Numbered from the stretch's first letter, positions 1-5,901 are shown. The stretch is DNA of 6,865 bases from Rothia sp. (in: high G+C Gram-positive bacteria) (GCF_015265375.1 NZ_JABZXW010000080.1:1-6865), one strand, 5' to 3'. Program-made: numbers and translations. The notes: generated by a model not told the origin, from the sequence alone.

Positions 1-19
1 CGCCGCGGCGACTCATACA

Positions 20-48
20 ACTATACAGATGCCTAAACGCCCCTGCAA
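20..48 (-). promoter_or_regulatory. Possible sigma-70-type promoter for a gene to the left
   Basis: On the minus strand TTGCAG (43-48) and TATAGT (20-25) are separated by 17 bp. The -10 matches five of six consensus positions, the -35 only three. An ATG at 14-16 follows too closely to be a normal start, so the true start of the next gene is probably beyond the left edge. Confidence 0.3.
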
Positions 49-285
49 CCCGAAAATGGGTGAAGTGGGACACAAACAGGGCCTTGAAAAGGTCTCAAAC
101 ACCCCTCCAGGCACCAAAGTGCCTAGTCAGTGTGTTTTATGGGTGCTAAAAAATCTTTAAAAAACTTCCAAAAAACCTTATAAACGCAGAAGAAACCACT
201 CAAACCCTCACAGAATGCCTTCTAGAGCCTCCTCCGCAGCCCCTATTCCCATGCCCTACGTCTGGGCGCCCATACCTATAGGTAC
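49..285. other. Gene-free A+T-rich spacer downstream of dnaB
   Basis: No gene is supported here on either strand. The stretch contains the phased A-tracts at 148-175, a 6-bp hairpin with a CAAA loop at 109-124 (AGGCAC with GTGCCT), and a 12-bp palindrome TACCTATAGGTA at 273-284 just past the dnaB terminator's T-run. The hairpin lacks a clean T-tract on either strand, so I do not call it a terminator. Confidence 0.55.
148..175. other. Three A6 tracts phased at 11 bp (predicted bent DNA)
   Basis: Runs of six A occur at 148-153, 159-164 and 170-175, so their starts are exactly 11 bp apart, close to one helical turn. Phased A-tracts are an established cause of intrinsic DNA curvature. The bend would lie about 100 bp upstream of the possible minus-strand promoter at 20-48. 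A structural or protein-binding role is inferred. Confidence 0.6.
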
Positions 286-331
286 AAAAAGCCCCTCCCC
301 TTCCGTTCGGCAAGGAACAGAAGAAGAGGGG
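286..331 (-). terminator. Intrinsic terminator of dnaB
   Basis: Positions 292-308 and 315-331 form a 17-bp stem with three G-T wobbles and a 6-base loop. On the minus strand the stem ends in GAGGGG and is followed by CTTTTTG. It lies 60 bases after the dnaB stop, so it should end the dnaB transcript. Confidence 0.88.
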
Positions 332-349
332 TACAGCTACAAGCTACAG

Positions 350-405
350 AGTGCTGAAAGCTTAGTACTGAAACGCTTAGTGCTGAGCTGGTTAGTACTG
401 GGGAG
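350..405. repeat. Imperfect 14-15 bp tandem repeat across the dnaB stop codon
   Basis: Four units start at 350, 364, 379 and 394, each beginning AGTGCTG or AGTACTG in strict alternation, and the first three ending in TT. On the minus strand the first copy is CAGTACTAA, which encodes the last two DnaB residues and the stop. The following copies read CAGCACTAA, CAGTACTAA and CAGCACT. This looks like repeated duplication of the gene's 3' end into the trailer. Function unknown. Confidence 0.7.
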
Positions 406-1747
406 GCGCCTCATTCGCCATATTGTTGAAGCGCGAGTACTTACCGCTAAACGCCAACGGGATAGTACGAGTCGGGCCACCACGGTGCTTAGCAATAATC
501 ATGTCCGCCTCACCCACGCGCTCACTATCCGGGTTATACATATCCTCACGATGCAGCAGAATCACCATATCCGCATCCTGCTCAATAGAACCCGACTCAC
601 GCAGATCCGAAACCATCGGACGCTTATCAGTACGCTGCTCCGAACCACGGTTCAACTGAGACAGCGCAATCACCGGAACATCCAGCTCCTTAGCCAACAG
701 CTTCAGGCTACGAGAGAACTCCGAAACCTCCTGCTGACGCGACTCAACCTTCTTACCCGAACTCATCAGCTGCAGGTAGTCCAGCACCACAAGCTTCAAA
801 TCATTACGTTGCTTGAGGCGACGGCACTTCGCGCGAATCTCCATCAGAGTCATATTCGGCGAATCATCAATAAAGAGAGGCGCAGAATCAATACGACCCT
901 GCAAAGTCGCCAGGTTCGTCCAGCCCTCAGTATCCAGGTCACCCTTCTTCAGACGACCCATCGAAATCTTGCCCTCCGCAGAGAGAATACGCATCGCCAA
1001 CTCAGTACGACTCATCTCCAGCGAGAAAAACACAGTCGTCATCTGATGATGAATAGCCGCAGAACGAGCAATATCAAGAGCCAGAGTCGACTTACCCACA
1101 CCCGGACGAGCCGCAATAACAATCATCTGGCCACCGTGCAGGCCACCGGTCAGCTCATCAAACTCAATAAAGTCAGTCGGCACACCGTACACGCCATCGG
1201 GGCGGTTCGAGTTCGCATCAATCTCATTGATGGTCTCCTCCAACGCCTCAGAGAAAGACACATAATCTTCCTTCGCATTACCATCAGTCACCGCATAAAT
1301 CTCAGCCTGCGCCTGATCGACCAAAGTATCGACCTCAGTCTCATTGGCGTAACCCAGCTGAGCAATCTTCGTACCCGCCTCAATCAGGCGGCGCATAATC
1401 GCGTGCTCCTTAACAATCTCAGCGTAATACTGAGCGTTAGCAGCAGTCGGAACCGACGCAATCAGCGTATGAATATAGGCCGCGCCGCCCACACGAGTCA
1501 GCTCGCCGCGCTTCTTCAACTCATCAGCAACCGTAATCGCATCCGCAGGGCTACCGTGACCATAGAGAGAAAGAATCGCCTCATAAATCGTCTCGTGCGC
1601 CGGCTTATAGAAATCAGACGCACGCAGGCTCTCAACCACATCCGCAATAGCGTCCTTCGACAGCAGCATGCCACCGAGCACCGACTGCTCAGCCACATCA
1701 TCATGAGGCATAGTGCGGGAACCATAATCAATGGCAGTTTCAGACAT
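392..1747 (-). CDS. dnaB: Replicative DNA helicase DnaB
   Basis: The 451-residue product is the hexameric helicase that unwinds DNA ahead of the replication fork and binds primase. The N-terminal helical domain (about 15-115) has the family opening Pro-His-Asp-Asp-Val-Ala-Glu-Gln-Ser-Val-Leu-Gly-Gly-Met. A linker leads into the RecA-like motor from about 185. Walker A is Ala-Arg-Pro-Gly-Val-Gly-Lys-Ser-Thr at 213-221, the catalytic Glu is in Ser-Leu-Glu-Met-Ser at 242-246, and Walker B is Leu-Val-Val-Leu-Asp-Tyr-Leu-Gln-Leu at 319-327. Ser-Gln-Leu-Asn-Arg is at 363-367, Asp-Leu-Arg-Glu-Ser-Gly at 381-386, and the Lys-His-Arg-Gly-Gly-Pro finger loop at 420-425. No intein interrupts it, unlike some mycobacterial DnaB genes. 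The ATG at 1747 has GAGG six bases upstream. It ends at a tandem repeat and a strong terminator. Confidence 0.97.
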   Translation of the reverse strand: MSETAIDYGSRTMPHDDVAEQSVLGGMLLSKDAIADVVESLRASDFYKPAHETIYEAILSLYGHGSPADAITVADELKKRGELTRVGGAAYIHTLIASVPTAANAQYYAEIVKEHAIMRRLIEAGTKIAQLGYANETEVDTLVDQAQAEIYAVTDGNAKEDYVSFSEALEETINEIDANSNRPDGVYGVPTDFIEFDELTGGLHGGQMIVIAARPGVGKSTLALDIARSAAIHHQMTTVFFSLEMSRTELAMRILSAEGKISMGRLKKGDLDTEGWTNLATLQGRIDSAPLFIDDSPNMTLMEIRAKCRRLKQRNDLKLVVLDYLQLMSSGKKVESRQQEVSEFSRSLKLLAKELDVPVIALSQLNRGSEQRTDKRPMVSDLRESGSIEQDADMVILLHREDMYNPDSERVGEADMIIAKHRGGPTRTIPLAFSGKYSRFNNMANEAPPQY

Positions 1748-1852
1748 GCTTATCCTCGCGTTTCAATCCGATATCTACGACGTTCCAGAAACAACTTCTG
1801 CAGAACTCCTATGCTAGTTTCTCACGAAGGCACACGCGAAACACATACACGC

Positions 1853-3046
1853 CTAACGGGGAGCGCGCAGATAATCCTCAATCTTCTCAACGGCGAGCGC
1901 CGCGCCATCCATAGTGCGCATTGCCTCACCCAGCTGCCGCGCCCTAGCGCGCATGCCCTCATCGCTGAGCAGACGGTCCAGAATATCGCGCACATTGCCG
2001 CGGCGCACATCATTCTTCGTAAAGCGCAGGGCGTTACCGTAGCGCACGCACTCCTCAATATTCCAGCTCTGCTCAGCCTGCATCGCAATACCGGCAAACG
2101 GCACACCCGCCAGGCACGCCGTCTGTACCGTCCCCTCACCGCCGTGGGTCATCGAGGCATCAATATGGCCGGCAAGCAGATGCGCCGGAACAGTCCCAGC
2201 GAAATGGATATTGCTGCCCAGCATGCTGGTATCCGAGAGCTGCACCCCGCCGCCGACCAGCACATCCACCGGAGCGGCTGACAACTGCTGCAGCACCTGC
2301 ACCAAAATATCTGCGGAGCCGGATGAGCCCATTCCCACGTAAATCAGTGGCCGCTCCCTGGGTTCGCGAACAATCTGCGGCAGCTCACCGGGCGCACGGT
2401 AATAAATAGGACCCACACCAACATCAGGCTCCACCAAAGAATCCCCGCGCAGCTGCATAAACAGAGAACAGATAAGATTCACGTCGGCACTGAGCATATC
2501 AACAGTACGGCGAGGAAGCCTCAGCCCATGCTCACGTGCCACACGAGTAAAAGAAGTCGGCTTATACGACAACACCCGCGCCACCGCACGCAACCACCCC
2601 GGTGCCGCAAGCTCGCCGTCTACAGGTTTCTTCGAAAAATACGTCGACGAGTAAGCGTACGGGCGCGCATAGAAAATAGGGACACCCGCAATACGCGCAG
2701 ACAGCAGCATCGTCAGGTTAGAACCAATCACCACAGCATCCGCATTAAAGTCACGAATAGCCGCGAGCTCAGCGTTGACCCGCCGACGCACCATATCGGT
2801 CGTGAAAGGATGCCGCACTCCCCTACCCTGATCCAGCGCCATAATCTGCTCCGCCTCAGCATCGCTCATAATTGGCTCGCGAAGATGCACAGGAAGCCCC
2901 GCGCTTTCCAGCAGCCCCAGGTACTTAGGGGAATACACGTGGAACAAGACCGTATGACCTCGCTCCCGAGCCACACGCGCTATCTCAATGCAGCGCGTGG
3001 TTTCACCCATATTGAAGCTTTCGGGAGAGAAAAGAATACGGCTCAT
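1853..3046 (-). CDS. GT-B fold glycosyltransferase (GT1/MGT-like), substrate unknown
   Basis: The product is 397 residues from the ATG at 3046, preceded by GGAG six bases upstream. A GTG seven codons earlier is in frame but has no good ribosome binding site. The N-terminal half opens with Arg-Ile-Leu-Phe-Ser-Pro-Glu-Ser-Phe-Asn-Met-Gly-Glu, then Arg-Gly-His-Thr-Val at 29-33, the usual acceptor-domain start of GT1 enzymes. The C-terminal half has Pro-Leu-Ile-Tyr-Val-Gly-Met-Gly-Ser-Ser-Gly at 233-243. It also has the donor-binding signature from about 284 to 332, with Thr-His-Gly-Gly-Glu-Gly-Thr at 300-306 and Ala-Glu-Gln-Ser-Trp-Asn at 324-329. The family transfers sugar from a nucleotide-sugar to a small acceptor. 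There is no signal peptide or membrane segment. No biosynthetic neighbours reveal the acceptor. dnaB follows after 105 bases with no clear terminator between them. Confidence 0.88.
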   Translation of the reverse strand: MSRILFSPESFNMGETTRCIEIARVARERGHTVLFHVYSPKYLGLLESAGLPVHLREPIMSDAEAEQIMALDQGRGVRHPFTTDMVRRRVNAELAAIRDFNADAVVIGSNLTMLLSARIAGVPIFYARPYAYSSTYFSKKPVDGELAAPGWLRAVARVLSYKPTSFTRVAREHGLRLPRRTVDMLSADVNLICSLFMQLRGDSLVEPDVGVGPIYYRAPGELPQIVREPRERPLIYVGMGSSGSADILVQVLQQLSAAPVDVLVGGGVQLSDTSMLGSNIHFAGTVPAHLLAGHIDASMTHGGEGTVQTACLAGVPFAGIAMQAEQSWNIEECVRYGNALRFTKNDVRRGNVRDILDRLLSDEGMRARARQLGEAMRTMDGAALAVEKIEDYLRAPR

Positions 3047-3074
3047 AACAAACTCCGGCAGGCGCACACATGAC

Positions 3075-3094
3075 TGAGCCGAATCTGCGGCTCA
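3075..3094 (-). promoter_or_regulatory. Leader hairpin upstream of the glycosyltransferase
   Basis: TGAGCCG (3075-3081) and CGGCTCA (3088-3094) form a perfect 7-bp stem with a 6-base loop, between the terminator at 3110-3163 and the glycosyltransferase ribosome binding site. Its first arm on the minus strand lies inside an 11-bp sequence repeated at the gene's own start codon. A role in translation control is possible but not shown. Confidence 0.35.
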
Positions 3095-3109
3095 TAACCT
3101 CACCAGTGT

Positions 3110-3163
3110 AAAACGGAGCCCCAGTATTCCCTCGGATAGAGAGGAATACTGGGGCTCCGTTTC
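3110..3163. terminator. Long perfect hairpin terminator between methyltransferase and glycosyltransferase
   Basis: Positions 3111-3130 and 3143-3162 are perfectly complementary over 20 bp with a 12-base loop. On the minus strand the stem runs into GTTTTACA, which fits termination 30 bases after the methyltransferase stop. The plus-strand side ends in CGTTTCGC, so a bidirectional role is possible. Nothing supported reads towards it on the plus strand inside the window. Confidence 0.82.
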
Positions 3164-3193
3164 GCTGTATAAGCTTTGCGGTGTGATTCTGTC

Positions 3194-4000
3194 TTACTTC
3201 TTACGCAGAATCAGACCGATAGCGCCAATGTGGTCCGCGTGGCGGCGGAACACACCGCGCATACCCAGCACACGCTCACGAATCTGCGGCTTACGCGCCA
3301 GATTGAACGCAATCTTCGCAACGCCAGCGGGACCCTCATCAGCCAGCAGACGCTTCGGCTCCAGCAGAGCCATATCGGTCTGGTACACATCCAGCACCTC
3401 AAAGCCAGCCTCTTCCGCCAGAGCAGTCCACTCGGCAACAGTCAGCGGGCGGGCATTCACGCGGATAGTGCGCGCCAAATCCTTCTGAATCTCTTCCTTC
3501 AGCTCGGGGCGCAGATAATCGGGAACCAGCGACATCTCGTGAATAGCGTAGTAGCCGCCCGGACGCAGCAGACGAGCCGCCTCACGCATAATCTCCAGCT
3601 TGTGCTTATCGGTCTGCATGGTCAGCATCGCCTCGCCCACCACGGCATCGTAGCTTTCCGAGGGCAGACCGGTCTCCTGAGCGCTAGCATTCACCACACG
3701 GTAGTTCGGCTTAGTCGATGCGCCAATACGCTCGGTCACGATTTCAGCAGCCTTGGGATCAAGATCCACACCGGTGTAGCTCTTGGGGGAACGCTTCACA
3801 ATCTCCAGGGCGGTAATACCCAGGCCCGGCGCAAACTCCACGACATCAATGTCGCCGCCCAGAGCACGAGCCAGCAGCCAGTTGGTAGTCTCGCGGCCGC
3901 CGGGGCGCAGAACCTTCTTGCCCAGCTGAGCCAGCAGCCAGTGACCTGCTGCCTTTTCGGCGGGGCGGTCGGTACCGGGAACGGAAGGGGTCTTAGACAC
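3194..4000 (-). CDS. Class I SAM-dependent methyltransferase, substrate unknown
   Basis: The product is 268 residues from the GTG at 4000, chosen because GAGGAG lies nine bases upstream; no ATG in this frame fits as well. A Rossmann-type methyltransferase core is visible. Motif I is Val-Val-Glu-Phe-Ala-Pro-Gly-Leu-Gly at 53-61, which binds S-adenosylmethionine. The Gly-Val-Asp-Leu-Asp at 77-81 should contact the ribose. An Asp-Ala-Val-Val-Gly-Glu-Ala motif lies near 117-124, and Leu-Leu-Arg-Pro-Gly-Gly-Tyr near 143-150. Before the core is a Gly-Lys-Lys-Val-Leu-Arg-Pro-Gly-Gly-Arg segment (27-36) that I associate with a family of uncharacterised actinobacterial methyltransferases. The length and single domain suggest a small-molecule enzyme acting in the cytoplasm, but the substrate cannot be read from sequence. 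It appears to be a separate unit, ending at a 20-bp stem terminator. Confidence 0.88.
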   Translation of the reverse strand: MSKTPSVPGTDRPAEKAAGHWLLAQLGKKVLRPGGRETTNWLLARALGGDIDVVEFAPGLGITALEIVKRSPKSYTGVDLDPKAAEIVTERIGASTKPNYRVVNASAQETGLPSESYDAVVGEAMLTMQTDKHKLEIMREAARLLRPGGYYAIHEMSLVPDYLRPELKEEIQKDLARTIRVNARPLTVAEWTALAEEAGFEVLDVYQTDMALLEPKRLLADEGPAGVAKIAFNLARKPQIRERVLGMRGVFRRHADHIGAIGLILRKK

Positions 4001-4230
4001 GGAAGACAACTCCTCAATACTTGTATTTAATATGCAAAATTTATCTTCCCTAATTCTAGACCCGCCACCCCAAGAAAGGAAATATGACGTTATATAGAAG
4101 TGTGGTTGCCCTTTATTACAGCATGCCGCAACACCACTACAGCCACCCTTGCTGCACATCCTAGAGATTAAACAGAAACTGGAGCTGAACCTCTCAGTCC
4201 AACCCCAGTCTCATCACACACACATACATA

Positions 4231-4282
4231 CGAAAATCAGAGCCACTTCCGCAAGGAAAGTCCAACTTTCTGATGGCCCTCT
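4231..4282 (-). promoter_or_regulatory. Candidate structured RNA or attenuator-like element upstream of the methyltransferase
   Basis: AGAGCCA (4239-4245) can pair with TGG-CC-CTCT (4274-4282) with two bases bulged. Inside it, GAAAG (4256-4260) pairs with CTTTC (4266-4270). An alternative inner stem, TTCC-GCAA-GGAA (4247-4258), shares bases with that one, and ATCAG/CTGAT (4236-4240 with 4270-4274) is a further competitor. On the minus strand the outer stem is followed by GATTTTCG, a short T-run. Mutually exclusive stems before a T-run recall attenuators, but no known riboswitch class is recognised here. Confidence 0.25.
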
Positions 4283-4289
4283 CGAACCA
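4278..4289. repeat. 12-bp direct repeat, copy 1
   Basis: CCTCTCGAACCA occurs here and again at 4511-4522, 233 bp away in the same non-coding gap. This copy is followed after four bases by TATAAAG. A CA-rich tract (ACACACACATACA) lies about 50 bases to its left. Confidence 0.5.
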
Positions 4290-4419
4290 TCTATATAAAG
4301 TATTACGCGTAAACCTTTATTCCCTGTAGGTTAAAGCTGTAAGAAAGCTGGGAATAGATTTTTCTTCAAAATCGGGGTGCAGCGCCCCGGATTTCACGCG
4401 GAAACTACACGTCGCGTTA

Positions 4420-4461
4420 AAAGAAGGATGGCAAGGCGCTTTTGCCTTGCCATCCTTCTTT
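4420..4461. terminator. Long-stem terminator, probably for the membrane protein gene
   Basis: Positions 4420-4437 and 4444-4461 are perfectly complementary over 18 bp with a 6-base loop. Both ends are A/T-rich: the minus-strand transcript ends in CTTCTTTTAA and the plus-strand one in CTTCTTTCGC, so it could act in both directions. The only supported gene reading towards it is the one ending at 4645. Confidence 0.75.
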
Positions 4462-4464
4462 CGC

Positions 4465-4482
4465 TAGCGGGCGACCCCGCTA
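4465..4482 (-). repeat. Short hairpin downstream of the membrane protein gene
   Basis: TAGCGGG (4465-4471) and CCCGCTA (4476-4482) form a perfect 7-bp stem closed by a 4-base loop. It lies directly before the larger terminator hairpin in the direction of transcription, so it would be in the 3' untranslated RNA of the membrane protein gene. It has no T-tract of its own. Confidence 0.45.
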
Positions 4483-4510
4483 CACGAAACACACACATTC
4501 ACATCGCAGT

Positions 4511-4522
4511 CCTCTCGAACCA
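4511..4522. repeat. 12-bp direct repeat, copy 2
   Basis: This is the second exact copy of CCTCTCGAACCA. It is followed after five bases by TATAGT and preceded, nine bases to the left, by a similar CA-rich tract (ACACACACATTCA). The shared surroundings suggest a partial duplication or a repeated protein-binding site rather than pure chance. Confidence 0.5.
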
Positions 4523-4644
4523 ACACTTATAGTAAACACCCCCAACCTTATGGGAGGATTGAATTTCGCTGGAAACAAGCTGGGAGAAAACCAACAGAAC
4601 CCTGAGAGCTTTGATATTGTGCAGTTTGCGGACTCTAAACCGGG

Positions 4645-4950
4645 CTAATAAGCCGCCATATACAGACCCAGCAGCACCAACGGGTTAGCCACTACAGAAA
4701 TAACCGCCAAGCAAATATTGGCCACGCGGTACTGACGGAACTTCACCAGACCCACCAGCGCGCACACCAGCGCAACACTGGATGCAAGGCCGCCAACTAC
4801 CAGCAAAAGAAGCAGAAGAGCAGTAGCAACATTCGCGTCCGCAAATGGGATAACCGCTAGAGCGCACAGCAGCAAATTGACGCACTCCAACACCACACCC
4901 GTGGACAGAAGCTGAGCGCTAGAAGACAAACGTGAAAAAGATCGAGCCAT
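4645..4950 (-). CDS. Small three-helix membrane protein of unknown function
   Basis: The 101-residue product is strongly hydrophobic. A short basic N-terminus with two Arg precedes a first membrane segment at about 15-37. A second, long Leu/Val-rich segment spans about 42-69, followed by a basic turn (Lys-Phe-Arg-Gln-Tyr-Arg) and a third segment at about 76-98, with almost no C-terminal tail. The basic turn between the last two helices resembles small actinobacterial membrane proteins such as DUF4190, but no diagnostic motif is visible and I do not assign it. The ATG at 4950 has only a weak GGTAG nearby, so the start is less sure than for the neighbours. It stands alone, with parS upstream and a hairpin terminator downstream. 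The uninterrupted hydrophobic pattern with separated helices supports real coding. Confidence 0.7.
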   Translation of the reverse strand: MARSFSRLSSSAQLLSTGVVLECVNLLLCALAVIPFADANVATALLLLLLVVGGLASSVALVCALVGLVKFRQYRVANICLAVISVVANPLVLLGLYMAAY

Positions 4951-5052
4951 GTCTACCAGTCTACGGGGTCAATTGGCGTACTTTGCAGTCGCAACCGCTC
5001 TAACCACCAATCCTTCTACTGCCCTACCCCTATTCTCAACCTCTCAAAAACA

Positions 5053-5070
5053 ATGTTTCACGTGAAACAT
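5053..5070. other. parS centromere site (ParB-binding palindrome)
   Basis: The sequence TGTTTCACGTGAAACA at 5054-5069 is an exact match to the parS consensus conserved across bacteria, and it extends to an 18-bp perfect palindrome with the flanking A and T. ParB dimers load at such sites and spread along neighbouring DNA, and ParA and SMC act on the complex to segregate replication origins. The site lies in a non-coding spacer between the rplI terminator and the membrane protein gene. This is what would be expected of origin-proximal DNA near dnaB and ssb. parA and parB are not in the window. The match is seen directly; the function follows from the conservation of this motif. Confidence 0.93.
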
Positions 5071-5095
5071 GCACCGGAGCGGGCACAGCTATGGG

Positions 5096-5136
5096 TACAA
5101 CAAACGGGGTGCCCCTCACGAAGAGGGACACCCCGT
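5096..5136 (-). terminator. Intrinsic terminator of the rpsF-ssb-rpsR-rplI operon
   Basis: Positions 5104-5117 and 5123-5136 form a 14-bp stem with one G-T wobble and a 5-base loop. On the minus strand the stem ends in ACCCCGT and is followed by TTGTTGT. Its place just after rplI and before the parS site marks the operon's end. Confidence 0.85.
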
Positions 5137-5191
5137 CCGACACTCAACGCCGCAGCATCAAAGCACCAGCGTCGAATATCTAAAAATCTAC

Positions 5192-5644
5192 TTACGCAGC
5201 AGCAACGACGTCCAGGACAACGTTAGCAACAACGTCAGCGTGCAGGCGGACAGTCACCTTGTACTCACCGGTGCGCTTGATAGCGGAACCCAGGTGGATG
5301 GTGCGCTTGTCAACGGAGCCAACGCCAGCAGCCTCAATAGCCTCAGCAATAGCCTCAGCCTTGACGGTACCGAACAGGCGGCCGTCAGCGCCAGCCTTGT
5401 GTGCAACGACAACCGGCTTAGCAGCCAGGGACGCAGCAATTGCCTGAGCCTCTTCCAGAGAAGCCTTAGCACGAGCCGCACGAGCGGCGCGGATGGACTC
5501 AACCTGCTTCTCGCCACCCTGGGTCCAGGTCACGGCGAAGCCGCGGGGCAGCAGGTAGTTACGTGCGTAACCGTCCTTAACGGTGACAACATCGCCAGCT
5601 GCACCGAGGCCGGAAACTTCCTGAGTCAGAATGATCTTAGCCAT
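5192..5644 (-). CDS. rplI: Large ribosomal subunit protein bL9
   Basis: The 150-residue product has the standard length and two-domain layout of bL9. The N-terminal rRNA-binding domain (about 1-50) contains Gly-Asp-Val-Val-Thr-Val-Lys-Asp-Gly-Tyr-Ala-Arg-Asn-Tyr-Leu-Leu-Pro, the family signature. An Ala/Arg/Glu-rich connecting helix spans about 45-75. The C-terminal domain (about 76-150) includes Gly-Arg-Leu-Phe-Gly-Thr-Val and the Leu-Gly-Ser-Ala-Ile-Lys-Arg-Thr-Gly-Glu-Tyr segment. bL9 binds 23S rRNA near the base of the L1 stalk and affects frame maintenance. The ATG at 5644 is preceded by AAGGAG ten bases upstream. This is the last gene of the rpsF operon: a strong terminator follows about 55 bases after the stop. 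Confidence 0.97.
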   Translation of the reverse strand: MAKIILTQEVSGLGAAGDVVTVKDGYARNYLLPRGFAVTWTQGGEKQVESIRAARAARAKASLEEAQAIAASLAAKPVVVAHKAGADGRLFGTVKAEAIAEAIEAAGVGSVDKRTIHLGSAIKRTGEYKVTVRLHADVVANVVLDVVAAA

Positions 5645-5664
5645 GTTACTGTCTCTCCTTCTCT

Positions 5665-5901
5665 TTAGCGGCCAGCGCCGGAGTAGGGCAGCAGTGCAAC
5701 TTCGCGGGCGTTCTTAATAGCCTGAGCGATCTTGCGCTGCTCCTGAACGGTCACGCCAGTCACGCGGCGAGCGCGGATCTTGCCGCGGTCGGAGATGAAC
5801 TTGCGCAGAAGTGCGACGTCCTTGTAGTCGATAACGGTGACGTCAGCAGCCTTGAGGGGGTTCTGCTTGGGTTTGGGCTTACGGATTTCAGCCTTAGCCA
5901 T
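5665..5901 (-). CDS. rpsR: Small ribosomal subunit protein bS18
   Basis: The 78-residue basic product is a complete bS18, which pairs with bS6 on the platform of the 30S subunit. Family sequence is clear in the core: a Val-Ile-Asp-Tyr-Lys-Asp stretch, Leu-Leu-Arg-Lys-Phe-Ile-Ser-Asp-Arg-Gly-Lys-Ile near residues 31-42, an Arg-Arg-Val-Thr-Gly segment, and a helix running through Gln-Arg-Lys-Ile-Ala-Gln-Ala-Ile-Lys-Asn-Ala-Arg. The N-terminal part is a Lys/Pro-rich tail with no cysteines, so this is the zinc-independent form rather than a Cys-containing paralogue. The ATG at 5901 has AAGGAG seven bases upstream. Only 20 bases separate its stop from the rplI start, consistent with a shared transcript. 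Confidence 0.97.
   Translation of the reverse strand: MAKAEIRKPKPKQNPLKAADVTVIDYKDVALLRKFISDRGKIRARRVTGVTVQEQRKIAQAIKNAREVALLPYSGAGR

Larger units (their letters stand above)
4001..4644. other. Gene-poor gap with several hairpins
   Basis: No convincing gene is visible on either strand in these 640 bases. From right to left they hold the 7-bp hairpin at 4465-4482 and the 18-bp stem terminator at 4420-4461. Next are a hairpin at 4369-4394 (GGGG with CCCC, flanked by AAATC with GATTT and one bulged G) and an imperfect one at 4318-4356 (TATTCCC with GGGAATA). A further foldable block lies at 4231-4282, and a 12-bp direct repeat is at 4278-4289 and 4511-4522. The last 40 bases before the methyltransferase start carry its ribosome binding site. 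No promoter with both hexamers well spaced could be picked out. The open frame extending upstream of the methyltransferase start to 4159 is Cys-rich and looks non-coding. Confidence 0.6.

Noticed and set aside
1748..1852. Promoter for dnaB in the 105-bp spacer
   Set aside because: TAGATA and TAGCAT candidates were seen, but neither has a reasonable -35 hexamer at 16-18 bp, so none is annotated.
215..2281. 688-codon plus-strand open frame antisense to dnaB and the glycosyltransferase
   Set aside because: It lies opposite two genes with clear family motifs, is rich in Arg, His, Thr, Asn and Leu without domain patterns, and its length follows from the codon use of the real genes.
2931..2946. 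Second, degenerate parS-like sequence inside the glycosyltransferase gene
   Set aside because: It matches 12 of 16 positions with one half-site intact, but the other half is poor and it lies in coding sequence; ParB usually tolerates few mismatches.
4001..4159. In-frame N-terminal extension of the methyltransferase
   Set aside because: The extension is Cys-rich and unlike the family, while GAGGAG sits at the right distance before the GTG at 4000.
4251..4279. Resemblance to RNase P RNA (GGAAAGTCC and GATGGCCC)
   Set aside because: Only two short words match; the rest of the conserved core and the expected length of several hundred bases are absent.
4550..4648. Plus-strand 32-codon frame ending convergently with the membrane protein gene
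   Set aside because: The translation looks fairly protein-like, but no ribosome binding site precedes the ATG. The longer version starts inside the terminator hairpin, so support is too weak.
4926..4935. ACGTGAAA word near the membrane protein start as a possible parS half-site
   Set aside because: Only one arm matches and the other arm is unrelated.
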